A stretch of DNA of 64,000 nt from Propionivibrio dicarboxylicus (GTDB lineage Bacteria; Pseudomonadota; Gammaproteobacteria; Burkholderiales; Rhodocyclaceae): assembly GCF_900099695.1 (NCBI RefSeq), contig NZ_FNCY01000013.1, forward strand, positions 62,001 through 126,000, given 5' to 3'. The first letter of the stretch is position 1. Each line of letters starts with the position of its first letter. The notes below the pieces were generated by a model. It was not told the origin of the DNA. It ran no database searches and was given only the letters and a program-made list of their open reading frames with translations. A program made the position numbers and the translations under genes. Below, piece after piece: positions 8,169 through 17,500 of this stretch.

Positions 8169-11100
8169 TCAATCGTCGCGTCCGCGCCGCAGCCGCCATG
8201 ACTTGACGAGCGCATAGATCGCCGGAATCACCGCCAGCGTCAGCACGGTCGAGGAGATCATGCCGCCGACCATCGGCGCGGCGATGCGGCTCATCACCTC
8301 GGAACCGGTACCGCTGCCCCACAGGATCGGCAACAGGCCGGCCATGATGGCGACGACGGTCATCATCTTCGGCCGCACCCGCTCGACCGCGCCTTCCATG
8401 ATGGCGTCGTAGAGGTCGGCGGCCGTCGGCGCCCGGCCCTCGTCGCGACAGGCGGCCTTGACGTTCGCCCAGGCATGGTCGAGATAGATCAGCATGACGA
8501 CGCCGGTCTCGGCGGCAACGCCGGCCAGGGCGATGAAGCCGACCGCGACGGCGACCGAGAGGTGGTAGCCGAGCAGCCACATCAGCCAGATACCGCCGAC
8601 CAGCGCGAAGGGTACCGAGAGCATGACGATCAGCGTCTCGGTCCAGCGCCGGAAGTTGAGGAAGAGCAGCAGGAAAATCAGCAGCAGCGTCACCGGCACG
8701 ACGATCTTCATCTTGGCGATGGCGCGCTCCATGTTCTCGAACTGCCCGCTCCAGGTGATGTAATAGCCCGGCGGGAACGTCACCTGTTCCGACACCGCTT
8801 TTTTGGCGCGCGCGACGTAGCCGCCAAGATCGCCGTCGCGGATATCGACGTAGATGTAGGCCGAGAGCAACGCGTTCTCGGTGCGGATGCCCGGCGCGCC
8901 CTTGGCGATCTCGACCTTGGCCAACTGGCCGAGCGGAATCATCGCGCCGTCCATGGCCGGCACCAGCACCTCGCGCGCGATCTGCTGCGGATCGGCGCGC
9001 AATTCACGCGGATAGCGCAGCGTCACGCCATAGCGCTCGCGGCCTTCGACCGTCGTCGTCACCGTCTCGCCGCCGAGCGCGCTGCCGATCACATCCTGCA
9101 GATCGCCGACGGCGAGGCCGTAGCGCGCCATCTGGACGCGGTCCGGCTCGATGTTGAGATAGAAGCCGCCGGTAATGCGTTCGGCGAAGGCGCTCGACGT
9201 GCCCGGCACGGCTTTCACGACCGCCTCGATCTCCTTGGCCAGCCGCTCCATTTCATTGAGATCCTTGCCGAAGACCTTGATGCCGATCGGCGTGCGGATG
9301 CCGGTCGACAGCATGTCGATGCGCGCCTTGATCGGCATCGTCCAGGCATTCGAGATCCCGGGAAACTGCAGCGCCTTGTCCATCTCGGCGATCAGCGCGT
9401 CGATCGTCAGGCCCTTCCGCCATTCCGATTCCGGCTTGAGGTTGATGACCGTCTCGAACATCTCGGTCGGCGCCGGATCGGTCGCCGTGTTGGCGCGACC
9501 GGCCTTGCCATAGACCGAGGCCACCTCGGGAAAGCTCTTGATGATCTTGTCCTGGGTCTGGAGCAGCTCGGCGGCCTTGGTGATCGACATTCCCGGCAAG
9601 GACGCCGGCATGTAGAACAACGTGCCCTCGTTGAGCGTCGGCATGAACTCGGAACCAAGCCGCGAGGCCGGGAAGACCGAGATGGCAAGCGCGACAAGCG
9701 CGGCGACGATGGTCGTCTTCTTCCGGCGCAGCACGGCGGCGATGACAGGACGATAAACGCGGATGAGGAAGCGGTTCACCGGATTCTTCGCCTCGGGCAG
9801 GATCGTGCCGCGAATGAAGACCATCATCAGCACCGGCACCAGCGTCACCGACAGGAAGGCGGCACCGGCCATGGCGAAGGTCTTGGTATAGGCGAGCGGC
9901 GAGAAGAGCCGCCCCTCCTGGCCTTCCAGGCTGAACACCGGCAGGAAGGAAACAGTAATGATGAGCAGCGAGAAGAACAGCGCAGGACCGACCTCCTGGC
10001 AGGCGGCGATCATCGCGTCGATGCGATCGGCATGACGATGCCCGGCCGGCAGGCGTTCGAGATGCTTGTGCGCGTTCTCGATCATGACGATCGCCGCGTC
10101 GATCATGGCGCCGATGGCGATGGCGATGCCGCCGAGGCTCATCAGGTTCGAGTTCATGCCGAGCAGGCGCATGGCGATGAAGGCGATGAGCACGCCGACC
10201 GGCAGCATCAGGATGGCCACGGCGGCGCTGCGCAGATGCAGCAGGAAGACGACGCAGACCAGCGCGACGATCGCCGATTCTTCCAGCAGCGTGCGCTTGA
10301 GCGTATCGATGGCGCGATAGATGAGGTCCGAGCGGTCATAGACCGTCTCGATGCGGACGCCTTCGGGCAAGCCGGCCGAAACCTCGCCGATCTTCTCCTT
10401 GAGCGCGCCGATCACCTCCAGCGCGTTCTGGCCGTAGCGCGCCATGGCAATGCCCGAGACAACCTCGCCCTCGCCGTTGAGCTCGGTCAATCCACGCCGT
10501 TCGTCCGGCACCCGTTCGACGCGGGCGATGTCGCGCACCAGTACCGGCGTGCCGCGATCGCTCTTGACGACGAGGTTCTCGATGTCGCCGATGCCGCGCA
10601 GATAACCCTTGCCGCGCACCATGTACTCGGTCTCGGCCAGTTCGACGGCACGACCGCCGACGTCGCGGTTCGAGTCGCGGATCACCTGCGCCACCTTCAT
10701 CAGCGGAATGCCGTAGGCACGCAGTTTGACCGGATCGACGGTGACCTGATAGGTCTGCACGAAACCGCCGATCGATGCGACTTCGGAGACGCCGTGCGCC
10801 TTGGTCAACTGGTAACGCACGAACCAGTCCTGGATCGAGCGCAATTCGGCCAGCGTCTTGTCCTTGGCCAGCAGCGCGTACTGATAGACCCAGCCGACGC
10901 CAGTAGCATCGGGACCGATCTGCGGCGTCACACCCTTGGGCATGCGCCCCGAGGCGAAATTGAGATATTCGAGCACGCGCGACCGCGCCCAGTAAATGTC
11001 GGTGCCATCCTCGAAAATGATGTAGACGAAGGACGCGCCGAAGAACGAGAAGCCCCGCACGACCTTCGATTTCGGTACCGACAGCATGGCGGTGGTCAGC

Positions 11101-11303
11101 GGATAGGTGATCTGGTCCTCGACGACCTGCGGCGCCTGGCCGGGATACTCGGTATAGACGATGACCTGCACGTCGGAGAGATCGGGCAGCGCATCGAGCG
11201 GCGTGCGCAGCACGGCGACGACGCCGGCAAACACCGTGAACAGCGTGACGAGCAGGACCAGCGCGCGGTTGCGCGCCGACCAGTCGATGATTTTGGCAAG
11301 CAT
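8169..11303 (-). CDS. cusA: CusA-type Cu(I)/Ag(I) RND efflux pump
   Basis: Proton-driven inner-membrane RND pump, 1044 residues, the usual length. Twelve helices in two repeats flank two large periplasmic loops. The TM4 segment AIGAMIDAAIVMIENAHKHLE carries the proton-relay aspartate in the form seen in monovalent-metal (CusA) rather than divalent (CzcA) pumps. The N-terminus MLAKIIDWSARNRALV is typical. It is the last efflux gene of the cusF-cusC-cusB-cusA run, 13 bases after cusB. Individual export-path methionines were not mapped. Confidence 0.93.
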   Translation of the reverse strand: MLAKIIDWSARNRALVLLVTLFTVFAGVVAVLRTPLDALPDLSDVQVIVYTEYPGQAPQVVEDQITYPLTTAMLSVPKSKVVRGFSFFGASFVYIIFEDGTDIYWARSRVLEYLNFASGRMPKGVTPQIGPDATGVGWVYQYALLAKDKTLAELRSIQDWFVRYQLTKAHGVSEVASIGGFVQTYQVTVDPVKLRAYGIPLMKVAQVIRDSNRDVGGRAVELAETEYMVRGKGYLRGIGDIENLVVKSDRGTPVLVRDIARVERVPDERRGLTELNGEGEVVSGIAMARYGQNALEVIGALKEKIGEVSAGLPEGVRIETVYDRSDLIYRAIDTLKRTLLEESAIVALVCVVFLLHLRSAAVAILMLPVGVLIAFIAMRLLGMNSNLMSLGGIAIAIGAMIDAAIVMIENAHKHLERLPAGHRHADRIDAMIAACQEVGPALFFSLLIITVSFLPVFSLEGQEGRLFSPLAYTKTFAMAGAAFLSVTLVPVLMMVFIRGTILPEAKNPVNRFLIRVYRPVIAAVLRRKKTTIVAALVALAISVFPASRLGSEFMPTLNEGTLFYMPASLPGMSITKAAELLQTQDKIIKSFPEVASVYGKAGRANTATDPAPTEMFETVINLKPESEWRKGLTIDALIAEMDKALQFPGISNAWTMPIKARIDMLSTGIRTPIGIKVFGKDLNEMERLAKEIEAVVKAVPGTSSAFAERITGGFYLNIEPDRVQMARYGLAVGDLQDVIGSALGGETVTTTVEGRERYGVTLRYPRELRADPQQIAREVLVPAMDGAMIPLGQLAKVEIAKGAPGIRTENALLSAYIYVDIRDGDLGGYVARAKKAVSEQVTFPPGYYITWSGQFENMERAIAKMKIVVPVTLLLIFLLLFLNFRRWTETLIVMLSVPFALVGGIWLMWLLGYHLSVAVAVGFIALAGVAAETGVVMLIYLDHAWANVKAACRDEGRAPTAADLYDAIMEGAVERVRPKMMTVVAIMAGLLPILWGSGTGSEVMSRIAAPMVGGMISSTVLTLAVIPAIYALVKSWRLRRGRDD

Positions 11304-11316
11304 GGGCGCGCTCCGC

Positions 11317-12900
11317 TCAATGACCGGCGTGCGCCGGCGCTGCCATGTCCCGACGCAGCGCGGTGATCACCCATTCGCCCGGCGCGCGCTCGACGAACTC
11401 GAACTCGATGCCGGCCCCCGGCTTCAGTCCGGCGAGCAGCGCCGCGTTGGCCGTCTTGAACTCCATCGTCATCGCCGGCCACTTGAGGCTGGCGACCGGT
11501 CCGTGCGTGATCGTCAACACACCGCCCTTGGCGTCGATCTCGTCGACCTGGCCGCGGGCATGGTGGCCGACCGAGGCCGTCGCCGGCTTGCCGGTGTCAT
11601 TGCTTCCGCTGTTGCCGAAACCGCCGATCGCCGCCTTGAGATTGCTTTCGGCATCGATCAGGAAGTTGGCGGCGACGACGACCGGTTCGCCTTCCTTGAC
11701 GCCGTCGATGACTTCGACATGGCTGTCGCTGCGCGCGCCGAGTTTCACCTGGCGCGGTTCGAAGCGGCCCTCGCCGGCGGCGACGAAGATCAGCTGGCGG
11801 GTGCCGCTGTCGATCACCGCCGAGAGCGGCACGGTGACGACCGGCGCCGGTGCGCCGACGGCGACCTCGACCTGGGCGAACATCGCCGGCTTGAGCAGCA
11901 GGCCGGGATTGGCGAGTTCGACGCGAACCGGCACGGTGCGCGTCGTCGCGTTGAGCGTCGGGTAGACGTAGCCGACGGTGCCCTCGAAGGTCTTTCCCGG
12001 GTAAGCGTTGATGCGCACGCTGGCGCGGGCGCCGGTGCGGACCAGGCCAATGTCCTGCTCGAAGACGTCGGCAACGACCCACACCGCCGACAGGTCGGCG
12101 ATCTGGTACAAGGCCTCGCCGGGCATGAAGCGCATGCCCTGCAGCGCCTTCTTCTCGGTGACGATGCCCGACACCGGCGAGCGGAAGGTCAGCGTGCGCT
12201 TCGTTTCGCCCGACTGCGCCAGCGCCCGGATCTGCTCGTCGGAGATGTCCCAGTTGCGTAAGCGCAGCAGGCTCGCGTCGGCGAGCTGCTTCATGCCCGA
12301 CTGCGCTTCGCTGCCGGCAGCGCCGAGCGCGGCGACGCCCTGCGCGGCGATCGCGTATTCGCGCTGGGCCGAAACGAGTTCGGGGCTATAGACCTCGAAC
12401 AGCGGCTGGCCGCGTCCGACCGGCTGGCCGGTGACATTGACATGGAGGCGTTCGACATAGCCCTCGAACTTCGGCGATATCGCGTAGAGGCGCCGCTCGT
12501 CGGGTTCGACACGACCGGCCGCGCGCACGCTGCGTTCAAGCACGCGCCGCGTCGCCGCCTCGGTCCGCACGCCAAGCTTCTGCACCTTGGCCGTGCTGAT
12601 TTTCAGCGCCGAGCCCGAGGTGGAATCGTCGTCGGTATCGCCCTCATAGACCGCGATGTAGTCCATGCCCATGGGATCTTTCTTCGGTACCGGCGAGGTA
12701 TCGGGCAAGCCCATCGGGTTGCGGTAGAACAGCAGCTTCTTGCCCTTGCCGCCGGCATCGGCGCCTGGCGTAGCCGCGTCGGCTGGTGCGGCACCATGGC
12801 GGCCGGCCCAATAACCGCCGCCGGCGGCGACAACCGCGACGAGCAGGCCGATGATCAGACGGGCAGCCGGCGTCAAGGTCCGGACATTCCCTGAAGTCAT
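11317..12900 (-). CDS. cusB: CusB-type periplasmic adaptor with fused C-terminal CusF domain
   Basis: Adaptor between CusA and the outer-membrane channel, 527 residues. After an N-terminal anchor (about 12-32) comes a heavy-metal-binding segment (NPMGLPDTSPVPKKDPMGMDY, about 57-77), then barrel-sandwich, beta-barrel and helical hairpin domains. Residues about 440-527 are an extra CusF domain: H466, W474, M477 and M479 match the Cu(I) site in the segment THGPVASLKWPAMTM. Many CusB proteins lack this tail. It overlaps cusC by 4 bases and so is probably translationally coupled to it. Confidence 0.92.
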   Translation of the reverse strand: MTSGNVRTLTPAARLIIGLLVAVVAAGGGYWAGRHGAAPADAATPGADAGGKGKKLLFYRNPMGLPDTSPVPKKDPMGMDYIAVYEGDTDDDSTSGSALKISTAKVQKLGVRTEAATRRVLERSVRAAGRVEPDERRLYAISPKFEGYVERLHVNVTGQPVGRGQPLFEVYSPELVSAQREYAIAAQGVAALGAAGSEAQSGMKQLADASLLRLRNWDISDEQIRALAQSGETKRTLTFRSPVSGIVTEKKALQGMRFMPGEALYQIADLSAVWVVADVFEQDIGLVRTGARASVRINAYPGKTFEGTVGYVYPTLNATTRTVPVRVELANPGLLLKPAMFAQVEVAVGAPAPVVTVPLSAVIDSGTRQLIFVAAGEGRFEPRQVKLGARSDSHVEVIDGVKEGEPVVVAANFLIDAESNLKAAIGGFGNSGSNDTGKPATASVGHHARGQVDEIDAKGGVLTITHGPVASLKWPAMTMEFKTANAALLAGLKPGAGIEFEFVERAPGEWVITALRRDMAAPAHAGH

Positions 12901-14198
12901 AATTCCTCTCCCAGCAGCTTTTCAAGATCGGCGAGGCGAATCTGCGCTTCGGCCTGCGCCTTGAGGATGTTCTGGCGTGCCAGCCGGATCTGCTTCTGCG
13001 CATCGAGCAACGTCGCGAAGTCGACCTTGCCGGTCTCGTAGCCGGGCAGCGCCGCCTGGAAGGTCAGCTCGGCCTGCGGCAGCAGGCTGGAGGTCGTCAG
13101 AATTTCGGTGCGCCGGGCCACATCGAGGCCCGACAACGTTTCGGCGAGTTCGCCGAGCACCTGGTTGGCGGTCGCCGCCTTGCGCGTGCGCGCCGCCGCC
13201 AGCATGGCCTCCGACTCGCGCTCCTGCGCGCGTCGCGTCGCCTGCTGCAAGGGCACGTTGACCTCGACCATCATGTCCCACTGGCGCACCGCCGTCTGCG
13301 TCTGGTTCGGCACGACGCCGAAGGTGAAATCGGGATAGCGGTTCTTGTAGGCGAGATCGCGCGACTTCTCGGCCGCCTGGATCTTCGCCTCGTCGGCGAA
13401 CAGCTGCGGGTTGCGCGCCCGCACACGCTCTTCGAGTTCAGCCGCCTGCAGGCGGGCCGGCGCCGGTACCGGCCGCAAACGCTCCGGTTCGGCCAGCGGC
13501 GCGCCGACCGGCCGCGCCAGCCAGGCGTTCAGCCGTGCCTGCAACTGCCGCCGCTCGTTCTCCAGCCCGAGCAGTTCGTTGCGCAAAGCCGTCTGTTCGA
13601 CCTGCGCACGGATCACGTCCTGCTGCGCCGCCAGTCCGCTGGCATAACGCAGCTGCGCCACCTGCTCCAGCCGAATCATCAACGTGAGGATTTCGTGGTT
13701 GAGCGCCTCGCTGCGCACGACGTAATACAGTTGCGCAAAGCCCGACTTGATACGCGCCGAAATATCCAGCCAGACGCCGGTCGCGCGGCTACGGCTGCCC
13801 TCGGCCTCGAGCTCGGCGATCTCGCGCTTGAGTTCGCGCTTGCCGAACCACGGCACATCCTGCATCAGCGTATAACGCGCCGAACCGACACGGCCCGGCA
13901 ACACGGTCGGCGACTGCGTGCCCTGCCGCGTCAGGTCCATCAACTCGGTGCGCAGCTTCGGGTCGGGCAAGGCCCCGGCCGGCGCGACGCGCTCGACCGC
14001 CGCATCGGCCTCGTAGCGCACCGACGCAAATTCCGGGTTGTGCTCGCGCGCATAGGCCAGCAAGCTATCGACATCACGCCCGATCGGCGCCTCGTCGGCC
14101 GCGGCGGAAAATGCCGGCGCAGCGAGCAGCGCCACGAGCAACACCGCCGTCGACGTCAACCGTGTGCGACGGGTTTTCGATAAACAGTCATTACGCAT
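12897..14198 (-). CDS. cusC: outer-membrane efflux channel of the Cus system (TolC family)
   Basis: TolC/OEP-family channel of 433 residues with a signal peptide (TSTAVLLVALLAAPAFSAAA, about 15-34) and two OEP repeats rich in Ala, Glu and Arg that form the periplasmic coiled-coil tunnel. There is no lipobox cysteine, unlike E. coli CusC, so it is anchored as a porin only. It is the second gene in the operon, 32 bases after cusF and overlapping cusB by 4 bases. Confidence 0.9.
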   Translation of the reverse strand: MRNDCLSKTRRTRLTSTAVLLVALLAAPAFSAAADEAPIGRDVDSLLAYAREHNPEFASVRYEADAAVERVAPAGALPDPKLRTELMDLTRQGTQSPTVLPGRVGSARYTLMQDVPWFGKRELKREIAELEAEGSRSRATGVWLDISARIKSGFAQLYYVVRSEALNHEILTLMIRLEQVAQLRYASGLAAQQDVIRAQVEQTALRNELLGLENERRQLQARLNAWLARPVGAPLAEPERLRPVPAPARLQAAELEERVRARNPQLFADEAKIQAAEKSRDLAYKNRYPDFTFGVVPNQTQTAVRQWDMMVEVNVPLQQATRRAQERESEAMLAAARTRKAATANQVLGELAETLSGLDVARRTEILTTSSLLPQAELTFQAALPGYETGKVDFATLLDAQKQIRLARQNILKAQAEAQIRLADLEKLLGEEL

Positions 14199-14230
14199 AG
14201 TGCCTCCGTGGCAGAACGCCCGGCACCGTG

Positions 14231-14605
14231 TTAGCGCGCCGCCTCGAAGCGGACGATCGTCAGCACGTTATTGACGTTATCGGCGACGAAGCGGATCTTG
14301 TCGCCCTCCTTCATCTGACCGAGCCAGGCCTTGTCCTGCACACGGAAGATCATTGTCATCGCCGGCATGCCGAGGTTCTCGAGCGGACCGTGGGCGAGCG
14401 TGACCTTGCCGCCGGCCTTGTCGACTTTCTTCACCTGGCCGTCGGTCCAGGTCGAGGACATCGGCGTCGACATGGCGGCATGATCGTGACCGCCGTGGCC
14501 GCTGTGCCCCCCCGCGCCGCCCATGACGGCCGGTTCGGCGGCGAAGCCGTTCGCCGACAGGACGACGGCAAGGGCGAGAAGGGACTGTTTGCAAAGGAAT
14601 TTCAT
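14231..14605 (-). CDS. cusF: CusF-like periplasmic copper chaperone, Trp-to-Met variant
   Basis: Periplasmic Cu(I)/Ag(I) chaperone. The start at 14605 has AGGAG upstream and gives a clean signal peptide (MKFLCKQSLLALAVVLSANG then FAAEP); an upstream frame from 14677 is ignored. The mature protein has a Gly/His-rich stretch (about 29-43, possible extra metal ligands) and then the CusF OB fold. Ligands H72, M83 and M85 are kept, but the usual copper-stacking tryptophan is replaced by M80 (LENLGMPAMTM). It is the first gene of the efflux operon and faces cusR. Confidence 0.88.
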   Translation of the reverse strand: MKFLCKQSLLALAVVLSANGFAAEPAVMGGAGGHSGHGGHDHAAMSTPMSSTWTDGQVKKVDKAGGKVTLAHGPLENLGMPAMTMIFRVQDKAWLGQMKEGDKIRFVADNVNNVLTIVRFEAAR

Positions 14606-14754
14606 CGCATGCTCCTGGGCTGGCTTGGAAAATTGGGAAAGCGATGGCGGGACCGGGTCCTGCGGCCATCGCGACAAATCGGGAGGGCCTCGGTACCGCC
14701 CTCATGTTGTCGGAAACTATACGAGACCGGCGCCCACAGGCACCTGACGCGATA

Positions 14755-14770
14755 ATTACAATTGTGTAAT
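14755..14770. promoter_or_regulatory. CusR/CopR-type box in the divergent cus promoter region
   Basis: Inverted repeat ATTACA-N4-TGTAAT, centred about 72 bases before cusR and 157 bases before the cusF start. CusR and CopR regulators bind short palindromes containing TTACA/TGTAA-like halves between divergent metal-resistance operons. The binding assignment is inference from position and symmetry. Confidence 0.6.
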
Positions 14771-14834
14771 CTTGGCGCGAACGCGCGCTTTCGCCGCACA
14801 ATAGCGACGGCGGTCCCGCCCCACGGAGAAGGAC

Positions 14835-15512
14835 ATGAAGATACTCGTCGTCGAGGACGAAGCGAAAACCGGCAATTACCTGAAACAAGGCCTCGTCGAG
14901 GCCGGTTTCGTCGTCGACCTCGTCAACCACGGCGCCGACGGACTGCACCGGGCGCTGACCGAGAGTTACGACCTCGCCATCCTCGACGTCATGCTGCCGG
15001 GCATCGATGGCTGGCAGATCCTCGACACCCTCCGCCGCGCCGGCCAGGACATGCCGGTGCTCTTCCTGACGGCGCGCGACGGCATCGACGACCGCGTGCG
15101 CGGCCTCGAACTCGGCGCCGACGACTACCTCGTCAAACCCTTCGCCTTCGCCGAACTGCTGGCGCGTGTGCGCACGCTGCTCCGGCGCGGCGGCAAGGCC
15201 AAGGAAGCCGACCGCCTCGGCGCCGCCGACCTCGAACTCGACCTGATCCGCCGCCGCGTCACCCGCGCCGGCCAGCGCATCGAACTCACCGCCAAGGAAT
15301 TCGCGCTGCTCGAACTCCTGCTGCGTCGCCAGGGCGAAGTGCTACCGCGCTCGCTGATCGCCTCGCAGGTCTGGGACATGAATTTCGACAGCGATACCAA
15401 CGTCATCGACGTGGCGATCAAGCGGCTGCGCGCCAAGGTCGATGACAGCTTCGAACCGAAGCTGATCCGCACTGTCCGCGGCATGGGTTACGTGCTCGAG
15501 GTACCGGCATGA
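14835..15512 (+). CDS. cusR: CusR/CopR-type response regulator
   Basis: OmpR-family response regulator of 225 residues. Receiver at 1-115 with acidic pocket VVEDEA, phosphoacceptor D51 ([14 protein letters not shown]) and K101 region ([14 protein letters not shown]); winged-helix DNA-binding domain at about 128-222 with [17 protein letters not shown]. It overlaps cusS by 4 bases and lies opposite the cusF operon, which it should activate when copper or silver is sensed. Confidence 0.93.
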   Translation: MKILVVEDEAKTGNYLKQGLVEAGFVVDLVNHGADGLHRALTESYDLAILDVMLPGIDGWQILDTLRRAGQDMPVLFLTARDGIDDRVRGLELGADDYLVKPFAFAELLARVRTLLRRGGKAKEADRLGAADLELDLIRRRVTRAGQRIELTAKEFALLELLLRRQGEVLPRSLIASQVWDMNFDSDTNVIDVAIKRLRAKVDDSFEPKLIRTVRGMGYVLEVPA

Positions 15513-17059
15513 CGGCAGGCGGCCGCCGCTCGATCACGCTGCGGCTGACGCTGCTCTTCGCAGCGATGTCGTCGGGCGTGCTGCTGGCGCTTGGCATCCT
15601 GATCGGCAACTCGGTCGAGAGCCACTTCGCCGCCCAGGACATCGACATCATGAACGGCAAGCTCGACCTGGCGCGACAGGAGCTCGGCCGGGCAAGAAAC
15701 GAGGATGACCTGATCGGCGCGCTCGGCCAGCTCGACGAGGCGCTGGTCGGTCCGCAAGGCCTTGCCGTCGTCGTCGCCACCCGTGATGGCCGCCTGCTCT
15801 TCGCCACGCGCGGCGTCGACTTCCCTGACGCACTTTTGCGCGAAGTGCCGACGACGACGCCGGTGAGCACAACGCCGCGCCTCTGGCGCGCATCGAGCGG
15901 GCGGCCTTACCGTGGCATCGTCGCCCGCGTCGCTACCGCCGTTCCGGGCGCCGAAACGGCGACTGTCGGCGTCGCCATCGACATCGAATACCACGAGCAT
16001 TTCATGCGTTCTTTCCGGCTGACGCTGTGGACCTTCGTCGTCCTCGCCGCGGTCGCCACCGGTCTGCTCGGCTGGGTCGCCGTCCGGCGCGGGCTGGCGC
16101 CGCTCAATGACATTCGCGACACCGCCGCCGGCATCACCGCGACGCGCCTCGATGCACGGCTATCGCTCGATGCCGTGCCGGCCGAACTGGCGGCGCTCAC
16201 CGACACGCTCAACGCCATGCTGGCGCGATTGGAGACCTCGTTCCGGCGGCTCTCCGACTTCTCCTCCGACCTCGCCCACGAGTTCCGCACACCGATCAGC
16301 AACCTGCTGACGCAGACGCAGGTGATGCTCGCCCACCCGCGCAGCGCCGACGACTACCGCGACGTGCTCGCCTCGAACATCGAGGAATACGAGCGTCTGT
16401 CGCGGATGATCGCCGATATGCTCTTCCTCGCGAAAGCGGAGGAAGGCCAACACTCGCTCGCGAAAGCGGAGGAAGGCCAACACTCGCTCGCGAAAGCGGA
16501 GGAAGGCCAACACTCGCTCGCGAAAGCGGAGGAAGGCCAACATTCGCTCGCGAAGGCCGGGGAAGGACAAGAAGTCACAGCGAATGCGGAAGACGGGCGG
16601 CGCCTGCCGACGACGGAAGCCGTGGCGCTCGGCGCGCTCGCCGACGCGCTGCTCGAGTATTACCGCCCGCTCGCCGACGATCGCCAGATCGGACTCGAAC
16701 GTCATGGCGACGCGACGGTCACCGGCGAACCGCTGATGCTGCGCCGCGCCCTCGCCAACCTGCTCTCGAACGCGCTGCGCCATACACCGGCATCGGGCCG
16801 GGTCAGCGTGCGTATCGACCGCCGCGATGACACCGTTGTCATCGACGTCGAAAACACCGGCGAAACGATCCCGGCCATTCACCTGCCGCGCCTTTTCGAC
16901 CGTTTCTACCGCGTCGACGCCGCACGCCAGCGCCAGAGCGAAGGCACCGGACTCGGTCTGGCGATCGTCCGTTCGATCATGCAGGCACATGGCGGCGATG
17001 TCGCCGTGCGTTCAGCCGACGGCATCACCGTTTTCAGCCTGATTTTCCCTGTACGGTGA
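15509..17059 (+). CDS. cusS: CusS-type heavy-metal sensor histidine kinase with repeat insertion
   Basis: Membrane histidine kinase of 516 residues: TM1 (about 10-30), periplasmic sensor, TM2 (about 170-190), HAMP, DHp domain with H257 in [12 protein letters not shown], and an ATPase domain with N, G1 ([12 protein letters not shown]) and G2 ([11 protein letters not shown]) boxes. Between DHp and ATPase domains, residues 307-346 are four copies of [10 protein letters not shown] plus a degenerate fifth; other CusS kinases have one such segment. The extra length falls in the interdomain linker. The gene overlaps cusR by 4 bases. Confidence 0.92.
   Translation: MTAGGRRSITLRLTLLFAAMSSGVLLALGILIGNSVESHFAAQDIDIMNGKLDLARQELGRARNEDDLIGALGQLDEALVGPQGLAVVVATRDGRLLFATRGVDFPDALLREVPTTTPVSTTPRLWRASSGRPYRGIVARVATAVPGAETATVGVAIDIEYHEHFMRSFRLTLWTFVVLAAVATGLLGWVAVRRGLAPLNDIRDTAAGITATRLDARLSLDAVPAELAALTDTLNAMLARLETSFRRLSDFSSDLAHEFRTPISNLLTQTQVMLAHPRSADDYRDVLASNIEEYERLSRMIADMLFLAKAEEGQHSLAKAEEGQHSLAKAEEGQHSLAKAEEGQHSLAKAGEGQEVTANAEDGRRLPTTEAVALGALADALLEYYRPLADDRQIGLERHGDATVTGEPLMLRRALANLLSNALRHTPASGRVSVRIDRRDDTVVIDVENTGETIPAIHLPRLFDRFYRVDAARQRQSEGTGLGLAIVRSIMQAHGGDVAVRSADGITVFSLIFPVR
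16427..16570 (+). repeat. 30-bp in-frame tandem repeat inside cusS
   Basis: Four units of 30 bases begin at 16427, 16457, 16487 and 16517; the first three are identical and the fourth differs by one base (CATTCG for CACTCG). A partial, diverged fifth unit runs to 16570. The near identity points to recent expansion by replication slippage or recombination, and the unit length keeps the reading frame. Confidence 0.97.
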
Positions 17060-17097
17060 CACCATGAAGTGCCGGGCTTTCCCGGCGCTTCATGGTG
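17060..17097 (+). terminator. long hairpin directly after cusS
   Basis: 17-bp arms with one mismatch and a 4-base loop begin at the base after the cusS stop codon. The core GCCGGG-CTTT-CCCGGC is very similar to that of the hairpin at 21921-21952. There is no T run, so it may be a Rho-independent-like stop of low efficiency, an mRNA end stabiliser or a REP-like element. Confidence 0.6.
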
Positions 17098-17466
17098 AAG
17101 TTGACTACGGTCCTGGCCACATGCTCACGCGACGGCGGCCGACAACCTGTCCGCATGCGTTCCGCATCGCTGGGAAAACTATCTAGCACTTCTGCGTGCA
17201 TCGTCACGCGCATCGATACCGGCGCTCGCAATTCTGCCGACGCGCATGCCTCAAATTTTTCCGTCTGACCTGTCAGTTCTGACGGTTTCATATCCCGAAC
17301 TTTTCGCCACAATAAGCCCCGGACATGAGTGCGGGCTCCCATCACGATTCGCGCGATGGAATGGTCGAAGAGCCCCCCCAAGACGGAGCAATCCGCTAAC
17401 GGGATCATTCTTCGTCAACTTGATGTTACCGCAGCGCATTGATCTTCAAGCGCAAAGGAGACTTGC
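17098..17466. other. intergenic region before the TolB/RTX pair
   Basis: About 370 bases without a supportable gene. GC content drops through it, as in the two genes that follow. A short imperfect inverted repeat sits near 17258-17282 (CCGTC...TGACGG). The promoter of the island probably lies here but I see no unambiguous -35/-10 pair. Confidence 0.4.
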
Positions 17467-17500
17467 ATGGACTTCGTACATGGCAGCACGCTAACTCAGG
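17457..17500 (+). repeat. leader repeat, copy 1 (ribosome site plus first codons)
   Basis: GCAAAGGAGA, the ATG and about ten codons (MDFVHGSTLT) match the start of the RTX gene at 18507-18550 (MEFIPGSTLT). Similarity ends after about 44 bases, leaving two unrelated proteins with the same first residues. Confidence 0.8.

Noticed and set aside
8475-11366. 963-residue open frame opposite cusA
   Set aside because: Arg/Asp/His-rich antisense shadow of a well-supported pump gene; no family motifs and no start signal.
16427-16570. CRISPR array
   Set aside because: Units are contiguous with no spacers and lie in frame inside cusS; tandem repeat instead. The same holds for 50321-50560.
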